Positions 25,506 through 33,367 of a stretch of 45,409 bases of DNA are shown here, piece by piece (the first letter of the stretch is position 1; every line of letters begins with the position of its first letter). The stretch is from Bacillus sp. RO1. Lineage in GTDB: Bacteria; Bacillota; Bacilli; Bacillales; Bacillaceae_I. The stretch spans positions 1 through 45,409 of the forward strand of contig NZ_JAAZWB010000045.1 of NCBI RefSeq assembly GCF_012524115.1, given 5' to 3'. Made by a program: the position numbers and the translations under genes. The notes under the pieces are model-generated. The model had not been told where the DNA came from. It worked only from the letters and a program-made list of their open reading frames with translations, and did no database searches.

Positions 25506-26400
25506 GGTAAGAAGCACCTACCTTTTCTATGAAAATATCATTCAAGGACGGCTCTTCCAAGATAAACTTACGGATATAGCCTTTACCTGTAATTTGTTGC
25601 AGTAAAGTCTGGGATACATCTTCATCTTCCACTTGAAGAATCATGCCTTCTGCTGTCTGCTTTGTTTTGGTAACTCCAGCTATTTTGGATAGATACCCCA
25701 AATCAAAATCAGCATGAATGACTACATTCTTTTTCCCAAATGACCGTTTAATGTCCCTTAGTGACCCATGCACAACTGGTTGCCCGTGATGCATAATACA
25801 TAAATGCTCACAAAGCTCTTCGACATGCTCCATCCGGTGGCTAGAAAAGACGATAGATGTCCCTTGCTTTTTCAGGTCGACTACCGCTTCTTTTAATAGT
25901 TCCACATTTAGGGGATCCAAGCCACTGAAAGGTTCATCTAGGATGAGCAATTTCGGGTTATGAATCGTGGACGCAATAAACTGGATTTTTTGTTGATTTC
26001 CTTTGGATAGCTCTTCAACTTTTTTATTAAGATACTGGGGTACCTTGAAGCGCTCCAACCAATAGTCCAACTGCTTCAAAATTTCCGCTTTCTCCATTCC
26101 TCGCAATCTGCCCAAATAAATCATCTGATCCTTTACGGTTAATTTCGGATAAAGCCCTCTTTCTTCGGGCAAATACCCTACAAGGTGACTTTCTCTATAA
26201 GTAATGGGTTTTCCCGCCCAAGAAACCTTACCTTCAGTAGGCTCCAATAATCCAAGCACCATTCGAAAAGTGGTTGTTTTCCCTGCTCCATTGGCACCTA
26301 AGAACCCAAACATTTCACTTTCCGGTATTTCCAGGGTCAAATTATTGACTGCCACATGCTTGCCAAACCTTTTGGTTACACCATCTATCTGTAATGCCAT
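25498..26400 (-). CDS. yhaQ: ABC exporter ATPase YhaQ (NatA-like)
   Basis: This is the ATP-binding subunit for YhaP. Walker A GANGAGKTT (about 35-43), signature ELSKGNQQKIQ, Walker B KLLILDEPFSGLDP and H-loop FSSHRMEH are all intact. A C-terminal domain of about 85 residues follows (VVIHADFDLGYLSKIAG ... NDIFIEKVG), typical of NatA-type ATPases. AGGAGGG precedes ATG 26400. It overlaps yhaP by 8 bp, so the subunits are coupled. Possible substrates are sodium, peptides or drugs; the sequence does not decide. Confidence 0.88.
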   Translation of the reverse strand: MALQIDGVTKRFGKHVAVNNLTLEIPESEMFGFLGANGAGKTTTFRMVLGLLEPTEGKVSWAGKPITYRESHLVGYLPEERGLYPKLTVKDQMIYLGRLRGMEKAEILKQLDYWLERFKVPQYLNKKVEELSKGNQQKIQFIASTIHNPKLLILDEPFSGLDPLNVELLKEAVVDLKKQGTSIVFSSHRMEHVEELCEHLCIMHHGQPVVHGSLRDIKRSFGKKNVVIHADFDLGYLSKIAGVTKTKQTAEGMILQVEDEDVSQTLLQQITGKGYIRKFILEEPSLNDIFIEKVGASYHE

Positions 26401-26542
26401 GACGTTATCCCTCCTAAGTTTTACACTAACCTATACGGTTGATAAAGGAAATAGTTTCATAGAACTTTTACATTTCAAGAAACTTTTAGTAAAATAAAAA
26501 CAATGAATGGATATTCATTTTATAGACACGGAGGGGACAAAC

Positions 26543-26728
26543 ATGGGGAAATATACGTTAACAGTTTTTAGTAAAAGCGGGGAAACATTACTGGATGAGA
26601 GTTTTGAAGCAGCAACAGAAAAAGAAGCAAAAACATTAGGAGAGAAGAGATTAGAAGAATTGAACTTTCTCGACACGACACACCGTTGCACGAACGCAAG
26701 CGGCAAACTAGTCTTGTTTCACCGATAA
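26543..26728 (+). CDS. YhzC-like small protein
   Basis: This 61-aa soluble protein (MGKYTLTVFSKSGETLLDES ... KLVLFHR) appears to match the YhzC family by its start, FEAATEKEAK and C-terminus; the function is unknown. The start at 26543 is chosen because GGAGGGG directly precedes it; an upstream ATG at 26507 has no such site. It has a beta-alpha-beta like pattern and no membrane segment. It is monocistronic and shares a terminator with the convergent VTT gene. Confidence 0.72.
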   Translation: MGKYTLTVFSKSGETLLDESFEAATEKEAKTLGEKRLEELNFLDTTHRCTNASGKLVLFHR

Positions 26729-26733
26729 CGGAT

Positions 26734-26776
26734 AAACGCATGGAGACATAAGCATCACATCTCCATGCGTTTTTTG
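26734..26776. terminator. Terminator shared by the YhzC-like and VTT genes
   Basis: AAACGCATGGAGA (26734-26746) and TCTCCATGCGTTT (26760-26772) form a perfect 13-bp stem followed by TTT. The VTT gene reads through its right arm to a stop in the loop. Confidence 0.88.
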
Positions 26777-27429
26777 TTCCAATATCGATTAAAAGCAACA
26801 GTAGTAAAAAAAACAATCCCCATAATAGCCGAGCACGAGAATATAAGCTGTGTAGAAGTTAAGTCCAGATATTTTGCCAAGGAAACAGAGTACGCCAGCA
26901 CAAAAGTAGTCAAAAATTTGGACAAGGACGCTATTACGAGAAACTTTTTAAACGAGACAGCTCCTATTCCCGCCCCCACGCAAATGATTTCATCAGGAAG
27001 AACAGGAATAATGAATAGAAGTACCAAAATTACCGTCTCATTTTCGCTTACATATTCTTGATAGCTTTTTAGATGTTTTTCTTTTACCAGTTTTGAAGCC
27101 ACTTTCATTCCGCCAGATCTTGCAATAAAGAACATAATAATTATTCCTGTCAATGTTCCAGAAAAACCAAGATAGAACGAAGCAGATGCTCCAAATGCCA
27201 TACTACCGGCAGGAATGGTCAATGCTTCGGGGAGCGGCAAAATAATTGGTTGAGCTAAGCACAGGAAGAAAAAAAGAATTTGAGCCATGGAACCATACTC
27301 TAATAGTAAGCTCTCCAATCCCTTATTTTCTACAATTACCATGAACTCACCTATATAATAGACTAGCAAAATAATAATCATGATTCCTAGCCCTGTTCTT
27401 GGTACTTTTCCTGCTTCCATTATTTGCAC
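26755..27429 (-). CDS. VTT-domain (DedA/TVP38-like) membrane protein
   Basis: This is a multi-helix membrane protein of the VTT/SNARE-associated family, of the type linked to lipid scrambling or undecaprenyl phosphate recycling. There are about six hydrophobic segments. The family core is visible in PLPEALTIPAGSMAFGASASF, FIARSGGMKVASKLV and PVLPDEIICVGAGIGAVSFKKF. The start is uncertain: GTG 27429 has GGAGTGG at good spacing, while a GTG at 27438 and an ATG at 27420 are alternatives. It is a single gene. Confidence 0.75.
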   Translation of the reverse strand: MQIMEAGKVPRTGLGIMIIILLVYYIGEFMVIVENKGLESLLLEYGSMAQILFFFLCLAQPIILPLPEALTIPAGSMAFGASASFYLGFSGTLTGIIIMFFIARSGGMKVASKLVKEKHLKSYQEYVSENETVILVLLFIIPVLPDEIICVGAGIGAVSFKKFLVIASLSKFLTTFVLAYSVSLAKYLDLTSTQLIFSCSAIMGIVFFTTVAFNRYWNKKRMEM

Positions 27430-27553
27430 GCAAACCACTCCGTTTTTCTTTTATGAACTTAGTATAAGTGGTGTGCTTTTTGTTGGTAATGCACCGGAGT
27501 ATTATTTGACAATACGACTGTAGGCTTAGTTCAGAGAAAGGGACAAGTGAGAC

Positions 27554-27588
27554 AAAAGAAAAAAAGCTACCCCATTATTGGAGCAGCT
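27554..27588 (-). terminator. Terminator of yhaR
   Basis: On the minus strand GCTGCTCC pairs with GGGGTAGC (two G-U pairs), followed by TTTTTTTC. Confidence 0.75.
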
Positions 27589-27596
27589 ATTCCGGT

Positions 27597-28370
27597 TCAC
27601 TTTCCGGAGAATTGTGGTTTTCTCTTTTCCACAAAAGCTTTGATTCCTTCCTTATGGTCTTCTGATTGTCTCATTCTACGCTGTGCATTCTTTTCCAATT
27701 CTAGAATTTGTTCTAGACGTGGTAAGGATTGCTTCGCGTAAATCATCTTCGTTTCTAGCATCGCTTGTAATGGTGCCTGAAGAAGGGCTGCAACCCTTTT
27801 GGAAATTTCCTCTTCCATCTGATCACCTCCCAAGCTATCTACCAGACCTAATCCATGAGCTTCTTCAGCGGAAATGGTTCTACCTTCCCAAATCATCTGT
27901 TTAGCTTTCGCTTCTCCAAGACGCTTTTCCATGAAGAAGTGACCACCACCATCCGGGATTAAGCCAATCTTGATGAAATTCATAGCAAGTTTTGTGGACG
28001 TGTGAGCAACCACAAAGTCGCTGGCAAGGGCAAAACTCAGACCAAGCCCTGCAGCTGCACCATGAATAGCACTGATGGTCACTTTCGGCATCGTGTAAAG
28101 CTTGGTGACAATGGAGCCAATCGTATCCATCACCTGATTAAAGTCACCTCCAACATTGTCCTGGAGCATCATTTTTATATCTCCACCTGCACTGAACGCA
28201 TTCCCACTTCCTCTAACAATCAGGACTTTGACCTTCTCATTTTTCGATACCTCCTCCAAAACTCGTTCTAATTCCCCTAGCATCTCCACATTCATTGCAT
28301 TTAACGCTTCTGGTCTATTAAGCTCTAAAACCACAACCGAACCTTGATCCAATACATTAACCGTACTCAT
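27597..28370 (-). CDS. yhaR: Enoyl-CoA hydratase/isomerase family protein YhaR
   Basis: This 257-aa crotonase-fold protein has the oxyanion-hole segments RGSGNAFSAGGDIKMM (about 53-68) and SAIHGAAAGLGLSFALASDF (about 99-118). GLIPDGGGHFF stands where hydratases carry a catalytic Glu; here Asp-Gly-Gly-Gly follows, so the exact reaction is unclear. The C-terminal ending EGIKAFVEKRKPQFSGK is typical. It is the likely YhaR orthologue by position between the yhaPQ group and hemZ. The MaoC gene upstream suggests an acyl-CoA related pair, though a possible terminator lies between them. Confidence 0.8.
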   Translation of the reverse strand: MSTVNVLDQGSVVVLELNRPEALNAMNVEMLGELERVLEEVSKNEKVKVLIVRGSGNAFSAGGDIKMMLQDNVGGDFNQVMDTIGSIVTKLYTMPKVTISAIHGAAAGLGLSFALASDFVVAHTSTKLAMNFIKIGLIPDGGGHFFMEKRLGEAKAKQMIWEGRTISAEEAHGLGLVDSLGGDQMEEEISKRVAALLQAPLQAMLETKMIYAKQSLPRLEQILELEKNAQRRMRQSEDHKEGIKAFVEKRKPQFSGK

Positions 28371-28423
28371 AAAAGCACACCCTTTTTTATTTAGTATGAA
28401 TTTTCTGAAAAATTAAAGTTCTG

Positions 28424-28443
28424 TGCGGGGGTCATACCCCCGC
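28424..28443. terminator. GC-rich hairpin between the MaoC gene and yhaR
   Basis: TGCGGGGGT and ACCCCCGCA form a 9-bp stem with a CAT loop. A T-rich stretch follows on the minus strand after about ten bases, so it is a plausible terminator or transcript stabiliser. Confidence 0.5.
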
Positions 28444-28456
28444 AGGAATTTCTCTC

Positions 28457-28837
28457 TCAATCTCGAATAATCCCTTTACTGTTGCCTATGAGGACTTGTT
28501 TGCCATTTTGGTTGGTGTAGATGGATGTTACGTTGACTTGTTTGTAGCCTTCTTGTTGTTGGACATTGGTGAGGGACGCTTCACAGGTGATAGTGTCGCC
28601 TGTAAAGACGGGACGGAGGAATTCCATGTTCATTTCTCTTGCGATATAATTCATGTCTCCCCCGATTTTGGTACCGATACTTGCAGTCAATAGGCCATGT
28701 ACCATTAAGCGACCATGCTCATCCTTTTCCACATGATGTCTTCCTTGGTCTCCTGAAACTTCTCCAAATTGAAGTATTTCCTCGACAGTGAATGTTCTGG
28801 AATAAGTCAGAACTTCACCAGTTTCAACCTTCATCAT
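28457..28837 (-). CDS. MaoC-like hotdog-fold dehydratase
   Basis: This 126-aa single hotdog domain is of the MaoC/(R)-enoyl-CoA hydratase family. The catalytic Asp-His dyad is present in GEVSGDQGRHHVEKD (about residues 27-41), and the family segment LMVHGLLTASIGTKIG follows. The C-terminal strands VTSIYTNQNGKQVLIGNSKG complete the fold. It probably works as a dimer on hydroxyacyl- or enoyl-CoA. The AGGAGGG site precedes ATG 28837. The position beside yhaR suggests related acyl-CoA chemistry. Confidence 0.8.
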   Translation of the reverse strand: MMKVETGEVLTYSRTFTVEEILQFGEVSGDQGRHHVEKDEHGRLMVHGLLTASIGTKIGGDMNYIAREMNMEFLRPVFTGDTITCEASLTNVQQQEGYKQVNVTSIYTNQNGKQVLIGNSKGIIRD

Positions 28838-28924
28838 CTGTTCCCTCCTATAAGTTATATAACTAGTATAATATGAAAGCGCTTAAAAATGAATGATTAT
28901 TCACTCATAAACCCAAAAATATAA

Positions 28925-28950
28925 AAAGCGAGGATCTTAATCCCCGCTTT
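28925..28950 (-). terminator. Terminator of hemZ
   Basis: AAAGCG-GGAT and ATCC-CGCTTT form a stem with one mismatch, and the minus strand continues TTTTTATATTTTT. Confidence 0.75.
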
Positions 28951-28954
28951 GTTA

Positions 28955-30442
28955 TTAGCTTCTAGATGAAAAGAGCTCTTCCAAAATCCTAATTTTTTCA
29001 TCTGTATAATGTTCAAATCCATCATTATAAGACTTAGGATCTTTCGGATTGGCAAAGCGCGTTATTTTCCCTGTTTCAGGGTGAACAAACTTACTAGATG
29101 CCCCACACCCTAATCCGATAATCGTCTGTTTCTCTTCCATAATCATGATGTTATAAATGCTATCTTGTCCTGGCAATGCATATCCTACATTCTCCAAATT
29201 CCCCAAAATATTTTTCTGGCGATACAGGTAATAAGGCACATAGTTGTGTGTTGTCGTCCAATCTGTAGCCATATCCATCATCTTCCCGATTTCATAACGA
29301 TCTGCCACTTTGTAGCGGTTCTTATTTTGTGTCATTTCTGAAGCTCGTTTGAAAGACAATGTATGGACCGTCAATGATTCAGGCATCAGCTTTTCCGTTT
29401 CTTCTAGAGTATGTGCGAACTCTCCCACTCCTTCTCCAGGCAGGCCGATGATTAGGTCCATATTAATATTATTCATACCCATCTCACGTGCAAGGTGAAA
29501 TTTATCAATGGTTTCCTCCACGGTATGATGACGGCCGATTGCTTTCAATGTTTCCTGAGTATAAGACTGAGGATTGATACTAATGCGATCGATATTCCAC
29601 TTTTTCAATACTTCAAGCTTCTCCGGCGTAATCGTATCTGGACGTCCGGCCTCCACTGTTACTTCACGAACTTTTTCCATGTCAGGGAACGAAGCATACA
29701 TCTGCTCATAAAGCATGTCCATCTCTTCTGCCGTGATACTTGTCGGTGTACCCCCACCATAATAAACTGTGGTGATACTAATTCCTTTTTCCTTCAACCA
29801 GGTACCTATAGCATCGATTTCATGGTGGAGACCGCCAAGGAAGGAGTCCACTTTTCCCTGTTTTCCATTGATTGCATAAGCAGGGAATGTACAGTACGCA
29901 CATTTAGTAGGGCAGAACGGAATTCCGATGTAAATGCTGACCTCATTGCCCAAATCATGTAAATCTGGTACAACATCTAGCTGGCGATCAACAATCTGCT
30001 GCATTAATTCAATCTTTTCGTCTGTAATTAAATAATCTTCTCGCAGCTGTTGATGTACTTTTTCTTTTGGTTCTCCCTTTTGAAGCTTCGAGTGTAGAAG
30101 TTTCGTTGGTCGAATTCCCGTTAAAATCCCCCACTTCTGAATGATACCCGTATGCTCTTGTAAGAGAGTCAAATAAACATAGGACACTGCTTGTTTTTTA
30201 CGGCGAAAGCTTTCTTTTTCGTCTGATTCGCCCAATTCTTTCTCATGAGAGCAAGTAAGTTCGCCGAGTTGTCCACTGACAATAAACGTGGTGTTTTTTT
30301 CTTCAACCTGGAATGTTACCTTTAGATCAGAGAAGGCATCTTCCCCAAGCACCACTTCTGTTTCTTCAAAAAATAAATCCGCAATCAATGATAACGGACG
30401 CTGATATCTATCATCATGTAATCCTTTTATAGCAATCTTCAA
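28955..30442 (-). CDS. hemZ: HemZ, oxygen-independent coproporphyrinogen III oxidase-like radical SAM protein
   Basis: This is a radical SAM protein of haem biosynthesis (coproporphyrinogen dehydrogenase type, oxygen-independent). The iron-sulfur cluster motif FCPTKCAYCTF (CX3CX2C) is intact near residue 180. TVYYGGGTPTSI, RISINPQSYTQETLKAIGRHHT and MDLIIGLPGEG follow as in HemN-like enzymes. The length is 495 aa. The N-terminal 150 residues are the HemZ-specific extension. The start is taken as TTG 30442, preceded by AAAGGTGATT; the GTG at 30451 is part of that site. Whether it carries out the full HemN reaction cannot be told here. Confidence 0.9.
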   Translation of the reverse strand: MKIAIKGLHDDRYQRPLSLIADLFFEETEVVLGEDAFSDLKVTFQVEEKNTTFIVSGQLGELTCSHEKELGESDEKESFRRKKQAVSYVYLTLLQEHTGIIQKWGILTGIRPTKLLHSKLQKGEPKEKVHQQLREDYLITDEKIELMQQIVDRQLDVVPDLHDLGNEVSIYIGIPFCPTKCAYCTFPAYAINGKQGKVDSFLGGLHHEIDAIGTWLKEKGISITTVYYGGGTPTSITAEEMDMLYEQMYASFPDMEKVREVTVEAGRPDTITPEKLEVLKKWNIDRISINPQSYTQETLKAIGRHHTVEETIDKFHLAREMGMNNINMDLIIGLPGEGVGEFAHTLEETEKLMPESLTVHTLSFKRASEMTQNKNRYKVADRYEIGKMMDMATDWTTTHNYVPYYLYRQKNILGNLENVGYALPGQDSIYNIMIMEEKQTIIGLGCGASSKFVHPETGKITRFANPKDPKSYNDGFEHYTDEKIRILEELFSSRS

Positions 30443-30639
30443 GTTAATCACCTTTCACACTTGCTTTGTTTACAGCAAGATTTTTCACTTCCCTTAGTGT
30501 AACGGATGAAGCGGATGCATATCAAGATAATACCATTGGAAAAGAAGAAGAGATGATAAAACAATAAAGCACTCACCCTCTGATAACTGCAAAAATTAAA
30601 TCATTGTCCGAGATGCTTCCCCTGTCATCAAGTTCTTTA

Positions 30640-31475
30640 TACCGGCGCTGAAGACTTCTCTCCTCCTTTCTCGCCACGGAGGTCTTCATCACGGCGATGA
30701 GCTCTTCTCTCCTCCTTTTTCCTTGTCACCGAGGTCTTCATCACCGCGATGAAGACTTCTCTCCTCCTTTTTCCTCGTCACCGAGGTCTTCATCACGGCG
30801 ATGAGCTCTTCTCTCCTCCTTTTTCCTCGTCACCGAGGTCTTCATCACCGCGATGAAGACTTCTCTCCTCCTTTTTCCTCGTCACCGAGGTCTTCATCAC
30901 GGCGATGAAGACTTCTCTCCTCCTTTTTCCTCCTCACCGAGGTCTTCATCACGGCGATGAGGACTTCCCTCCTCCTTTTTCCTCGCCACGGAGGTCTTCA
31001 TCACGGCGATGAGGACTTCTCTCCTCCTTTTTTCTTGTCACAGTGGTCTTCATTACGACCATGAAGACTTCTCTCCTCCTTTTTCCTCGTCACCGAGGTC
31101 TTCATCACGGCGATGAAGACTTCTCTCCTCCTTTTTCCTCGCCACGGAGGTCTTCATCGCGGCGATGAAGACTTCTCTCGTCACAGAGGTCTTCATCATG
31201 ACCATGAAGACTCCTCCCCTCCTTTTTCCTTGCCACTGAGGTCTTCATCACGGCGATGAGGACTTCTCTCCTCCTTTTTCCTCGTCACCGAGGTCTTCAT
31301 CACGGCGATGAAGACTTCTCTCCTCCTTTTTCCTCGCCACCGTGGTCTTCATCACGGCGATGAAGACTTCTCTCCTCCTTTTTCCTCGCCACCGAGGTCT
31401 TCATCACGGCGATGAGGACTTCTCTCCTCCTTTTCCTCGTCACCGAGGTCTTCATCATCACGGCGATGAAGGATT
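30640..31475. repeat. Tandem array of a hairpin-forming 52-bp unit, 16 units
   Basis: The heptamer GTCTTCA recurs at 30682, 30734, 30786, 30838, 30890, 30942, 30994, 31046, 31098, 31150, 31189, 31241, 31293, 31345, 31397 and 31448. All steps are 52 bp except one of 39 and one of 51. Each unit holds GTCTTCATC, a 5-nt loop (mostly ACGGC) and GATGAAGAC, extended to 12 bp with GAG and TTC, then a pyrimidine tract TCTCCTCCTTTTTCCTCG. A weak leading half unit starts near 30640. Variation sits in the loop and the right arm (GATGAGGAC keeps pairing by wobble, GATGAGCTC does not). The period is not a multiple of three, so it is not coding. The gap 30452-30639 holds nothing recognised. Confidence 0.92.
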
Positions 31476-31525
31476 AGCATGAAGACTATTCCACAATTCG
31501 ATTATTTTATAATCTCCTAAACAAC

Positions 31526-31560
31526 AAAAAAGACAAACCCTACTTTTAGAGTCTGCCCTT
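31526..31560 (-). terminator. Possible terminator of yhaX
   Basis: On the minus strand AAGGGCAGAC pairs with GTTTGTCTT with several G-U pairs, followed by TTTTTTG. Confidence 0.5.
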
Positions 31561-31566
31561 CTCCAA

Positions 31567-32427
31567 CTATATTTTCATTTTATTTAAAAACGCGATGCGT
31601 TGCTGTTTACGGAAATGTTCTTTAATCATATAGGCTACACCGTTTTCATCATTGGTCCGAGTAATCCAGTCAGCAGCAAGCTTCACTTCTTTTGGGGCAT
31701 TCCCCATTGCTACACCCAGTCCTGCGACTTCAATGATAGGAAGGTCTTCCATCGTATCCCCAATGACCACCATTTCCTGCGGAGGAATTTTCAATACTTC
31801 ACCAAGAGTTAACAATCCATCCATCTTCGTTCCACCGTCAGGTAAAATATCCACTTTCCCGTCAGCATGAACAAGAATTTCAATTTCCTCAAACGCAGAC
31901 TTCAAAGTTGTTAACACTCTTTCTCTTTCTTCTGGTTCTGTAAAATAAACCTCTATTTTCGGTGGTGCAATTGGATTATCAATCAATGTATCCCCTAAGG
32001 ATTCTACAAATTGCATTGGGTAGATTAATGGATCACTAGAACCAAGTACTGCTCTAGCCATCAAGTTATTAGCACCACGCAACCTGTTTCCAATTGAATA
32101 TCTTTCATGCAAAATCCTAACTGTACAATCATAATTTTCCAGTACTTGAACAAGATTGAATGTCTTATCCTCAGACAGTCGCTTTACATGAAGAGGTTGC
32201 TCCAGTTTAGAGGCAATAAATGAGCCTCCATGTGTCACTAAAAATGTATCAAGTTTCAGAGATTTAGCCACTTTCTTGGCAAAAGCGAAGTTTCGGCCGG
32301 TCACAAGTGTTACGTATACTCCCTTGTTTTTCACATACTCTATCGCTTCTTTCGTTTCCTTAGCCAATCTTCCATTTGATTTCAATAGCGTTCCATCTAT
32401 ATTGATGGCGAGCAGGCGGTATATCAT
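31567..32427 (-). CDS. yhaX: Cof-type HAD hydrolase (YhaX-like)
   Basis: This is a cytoplasmic sugar- or nucleotide-phosphate phosphatase of the Cof/HAD-IIB family. Motif I is atypical: LAINIDGTLLKS has Asn in place of the first, nucleophilic Asp of DxDGT. Motif II is VTLVTGRNF, motif III the Lys at KMDGLLTLGEVL and motif IV GDTMEDLPIIEVAGLGVAMGNA. The length, 286 aa, is normal. AAGGAGG precedes ATG 32427. The altered nucleophile position makes catalysis doubtful unless the family tolerates it. The position upstream of hemZ matches yhaX. Confidence 0.8.
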   Translation of the reverse strand: MIYRLLAINIDGTLLKSNGRLAKETKEAIEYVKNKGVYVTLVTGRNFAFAKKVAKSLKLDTFLVTHGGSFIASKLEQPLHVKRLSEDKTFNLVQVLENYDCTVRILHERYSIGNRLRGANNLMARAVLGSSDPLIYPMQFVESLGDTLIDNPIAPPKIEVYFTEPEERERVLTTLKSAFEEIEILVHADGKVDILPDGGTKMDGLLTLGEVLKIPPQEMVVIGDTMEDLPIIEVAGLGVAMGNAPKEVKLAADWITRTNDENGVAYMIKEHFRKQQRIAFLNKMKI

Positions 32428-32516
32428 GGAGAGACCTCCTTATCTAAGATGTTTGTACTTATTGATATGAGTATGAGGAAATTAGGAGAAATAGAACTTT
32501 AGGAGTTTGCGGGCAA

Positions 32517-32547
32517 GAAAAAAACGCACTAGTTTCAGTGCGTTTTA
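32517..32547 (-). terminator. Terminator of yheA
   Basis: AAAACGCACT and AGTGCGTTTT form a 10-bp stem with a 6-nt loop and a T-run on the minus strand. Confidence 0.88.
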
Positions 32548-32568
32548 ATCCTAGCTATTTTTCAACAA

Positions 32569-32928
32569 TTAGTTAGCAGAATCTACGTTGCTATATAATT
32601 CTTCTAGCGGCTTCATGATGATTTTATTTAATTCGCTTACCATCATGCTCATGCGTTGCTCCGCTTCCATAAGTTTCGCGATTGCTTCGTTTTGTTGCAC
32701 TACTGCAACTGTTTTTTGTGCTTGCTCTACTTCTTCTTGTGTAATTTCTTGGCCGCTCATTTGTTTTTGTTGAAGTTCGAGTTGAATGTTGCGGAAGTTC
32801 TCAAACATTCTTTTCGTTGTTTCGTCTGCGAATACCTCTTTATATAAAGTTTGAAGGTTTTTGAACTCGTCACTTTCTTTTACTGCTGTTTCTAGGTTGT
32901 ACGCTACATCGTATACGTTGTTTGCCAT
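32569..32928 (-). CDS. yheA: YheA/YmcA-family regulator-like helical protein
   Basis: This 119-aa all-helical protein of the UPF0342/YheA type is related in fold to YmcA/YlbF, which influence RNA processing and competence in B. subtilis. Residues match YheA across their length: ANNVYDVAYNLETAV, ADETTKRMFENFRNIQLELQ, MSGQEITQEEVEQAQKTVAVV, EQRMSMMVSELNKIIMKPLEEL. The start is ATG 32928 (MANNVYD); the ten upstream in-frame residues lack a binding site. Its own role is unknown. Upstream (32929-33367) lies repeat sequence. Confidence 0.88.
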   Translation of the reverse strand: MANNVYDVAYNLETAVKESDEFKNLQTLYKEVFADETTKRMFENFRNIQLELQQKQMSGQEITQEEVEQAQKTVAVVQQNEAIAKLMEAEQRMSMMVSELNKIIMKPLEELYSNVDSAN

Positions 32929-33093
32929 TTGTACGTCATTCCTTCCTTTTTTGCCCATCTTTCAGGCATGCTAGTGACCAGTATAACAAACATGCCAGAG
33001 TCATTCAAACCAAAAGGCGGAAGAGTTTTTTAAACTCCTGTAGATTTCCGTTTCAGATATTCGCTTTCCGCGGGAAGGTGTTACTTCGTTGAA

Positions 33094-33312
33094 GGCCACG
33101 GAAAACGGAAAAAGTTTTTCATTTAATATGTCTTTTATACACCGCTGTTAATTTCCGCAAATGGCTTCGCTTTCCTAGGGCTGACGTGAGCCTCCTCGGC
33201 TACGGCTGCGTGGTCTCAACCTAGAGCTATCTCCCTCAGGAGTCTTCGCCTTTTGCTCCATAACCAGCTAGGAATTATTAAGCACTTTAGGTTATCAGTT
33301 TTTCAGTGGTCC
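33094..33312 (-). mobile_element. Degenerate MITE-like element with GGCCACTGAAAAA-type ends
   Basis: This is a third, reversed copy of the 6034-6250 element. The right end TTTTTCAGTGGTCC (33299-33312) is nearly intact; the left end GGCCACGGAAAA is degenerate. The repeat core lies inside (CGCTGTTAATTTCCGCAAAT ... CTCAGGAGTCTTCGCC). ACTTCGTTG occurs directly left and right of it. That 9-mer is single in the uninterrupted repeat at 5750-5875, so it looks like a 9-bp target-site duplication in a host repeat. Confidence 0.65.
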
Positions 33313-33367
33313 CACTTCGTTGCGGATTCTCATACCTTACACGTCAATCTACAGGGGAAACTCTCTC

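Noticed and set aside
30640-31475. CRISPR array
   Set aside because: Both the hairpin and the sequence between hairpins are conserved; there are no unique spacers, and no cas genes in the window.
30640-31475. Repetitive protein-coding gene
   Set aside because: The 52-bp period is not a multiple of three, so frames rotate and stop codons interrupt every frame.
30640-31475. Series of intrinsic terminators for yhaX or hemZ
   Set aside because: Both flanking genes are on the minus strand, while the T-rich tract follows the hairpin only on the plus strand.
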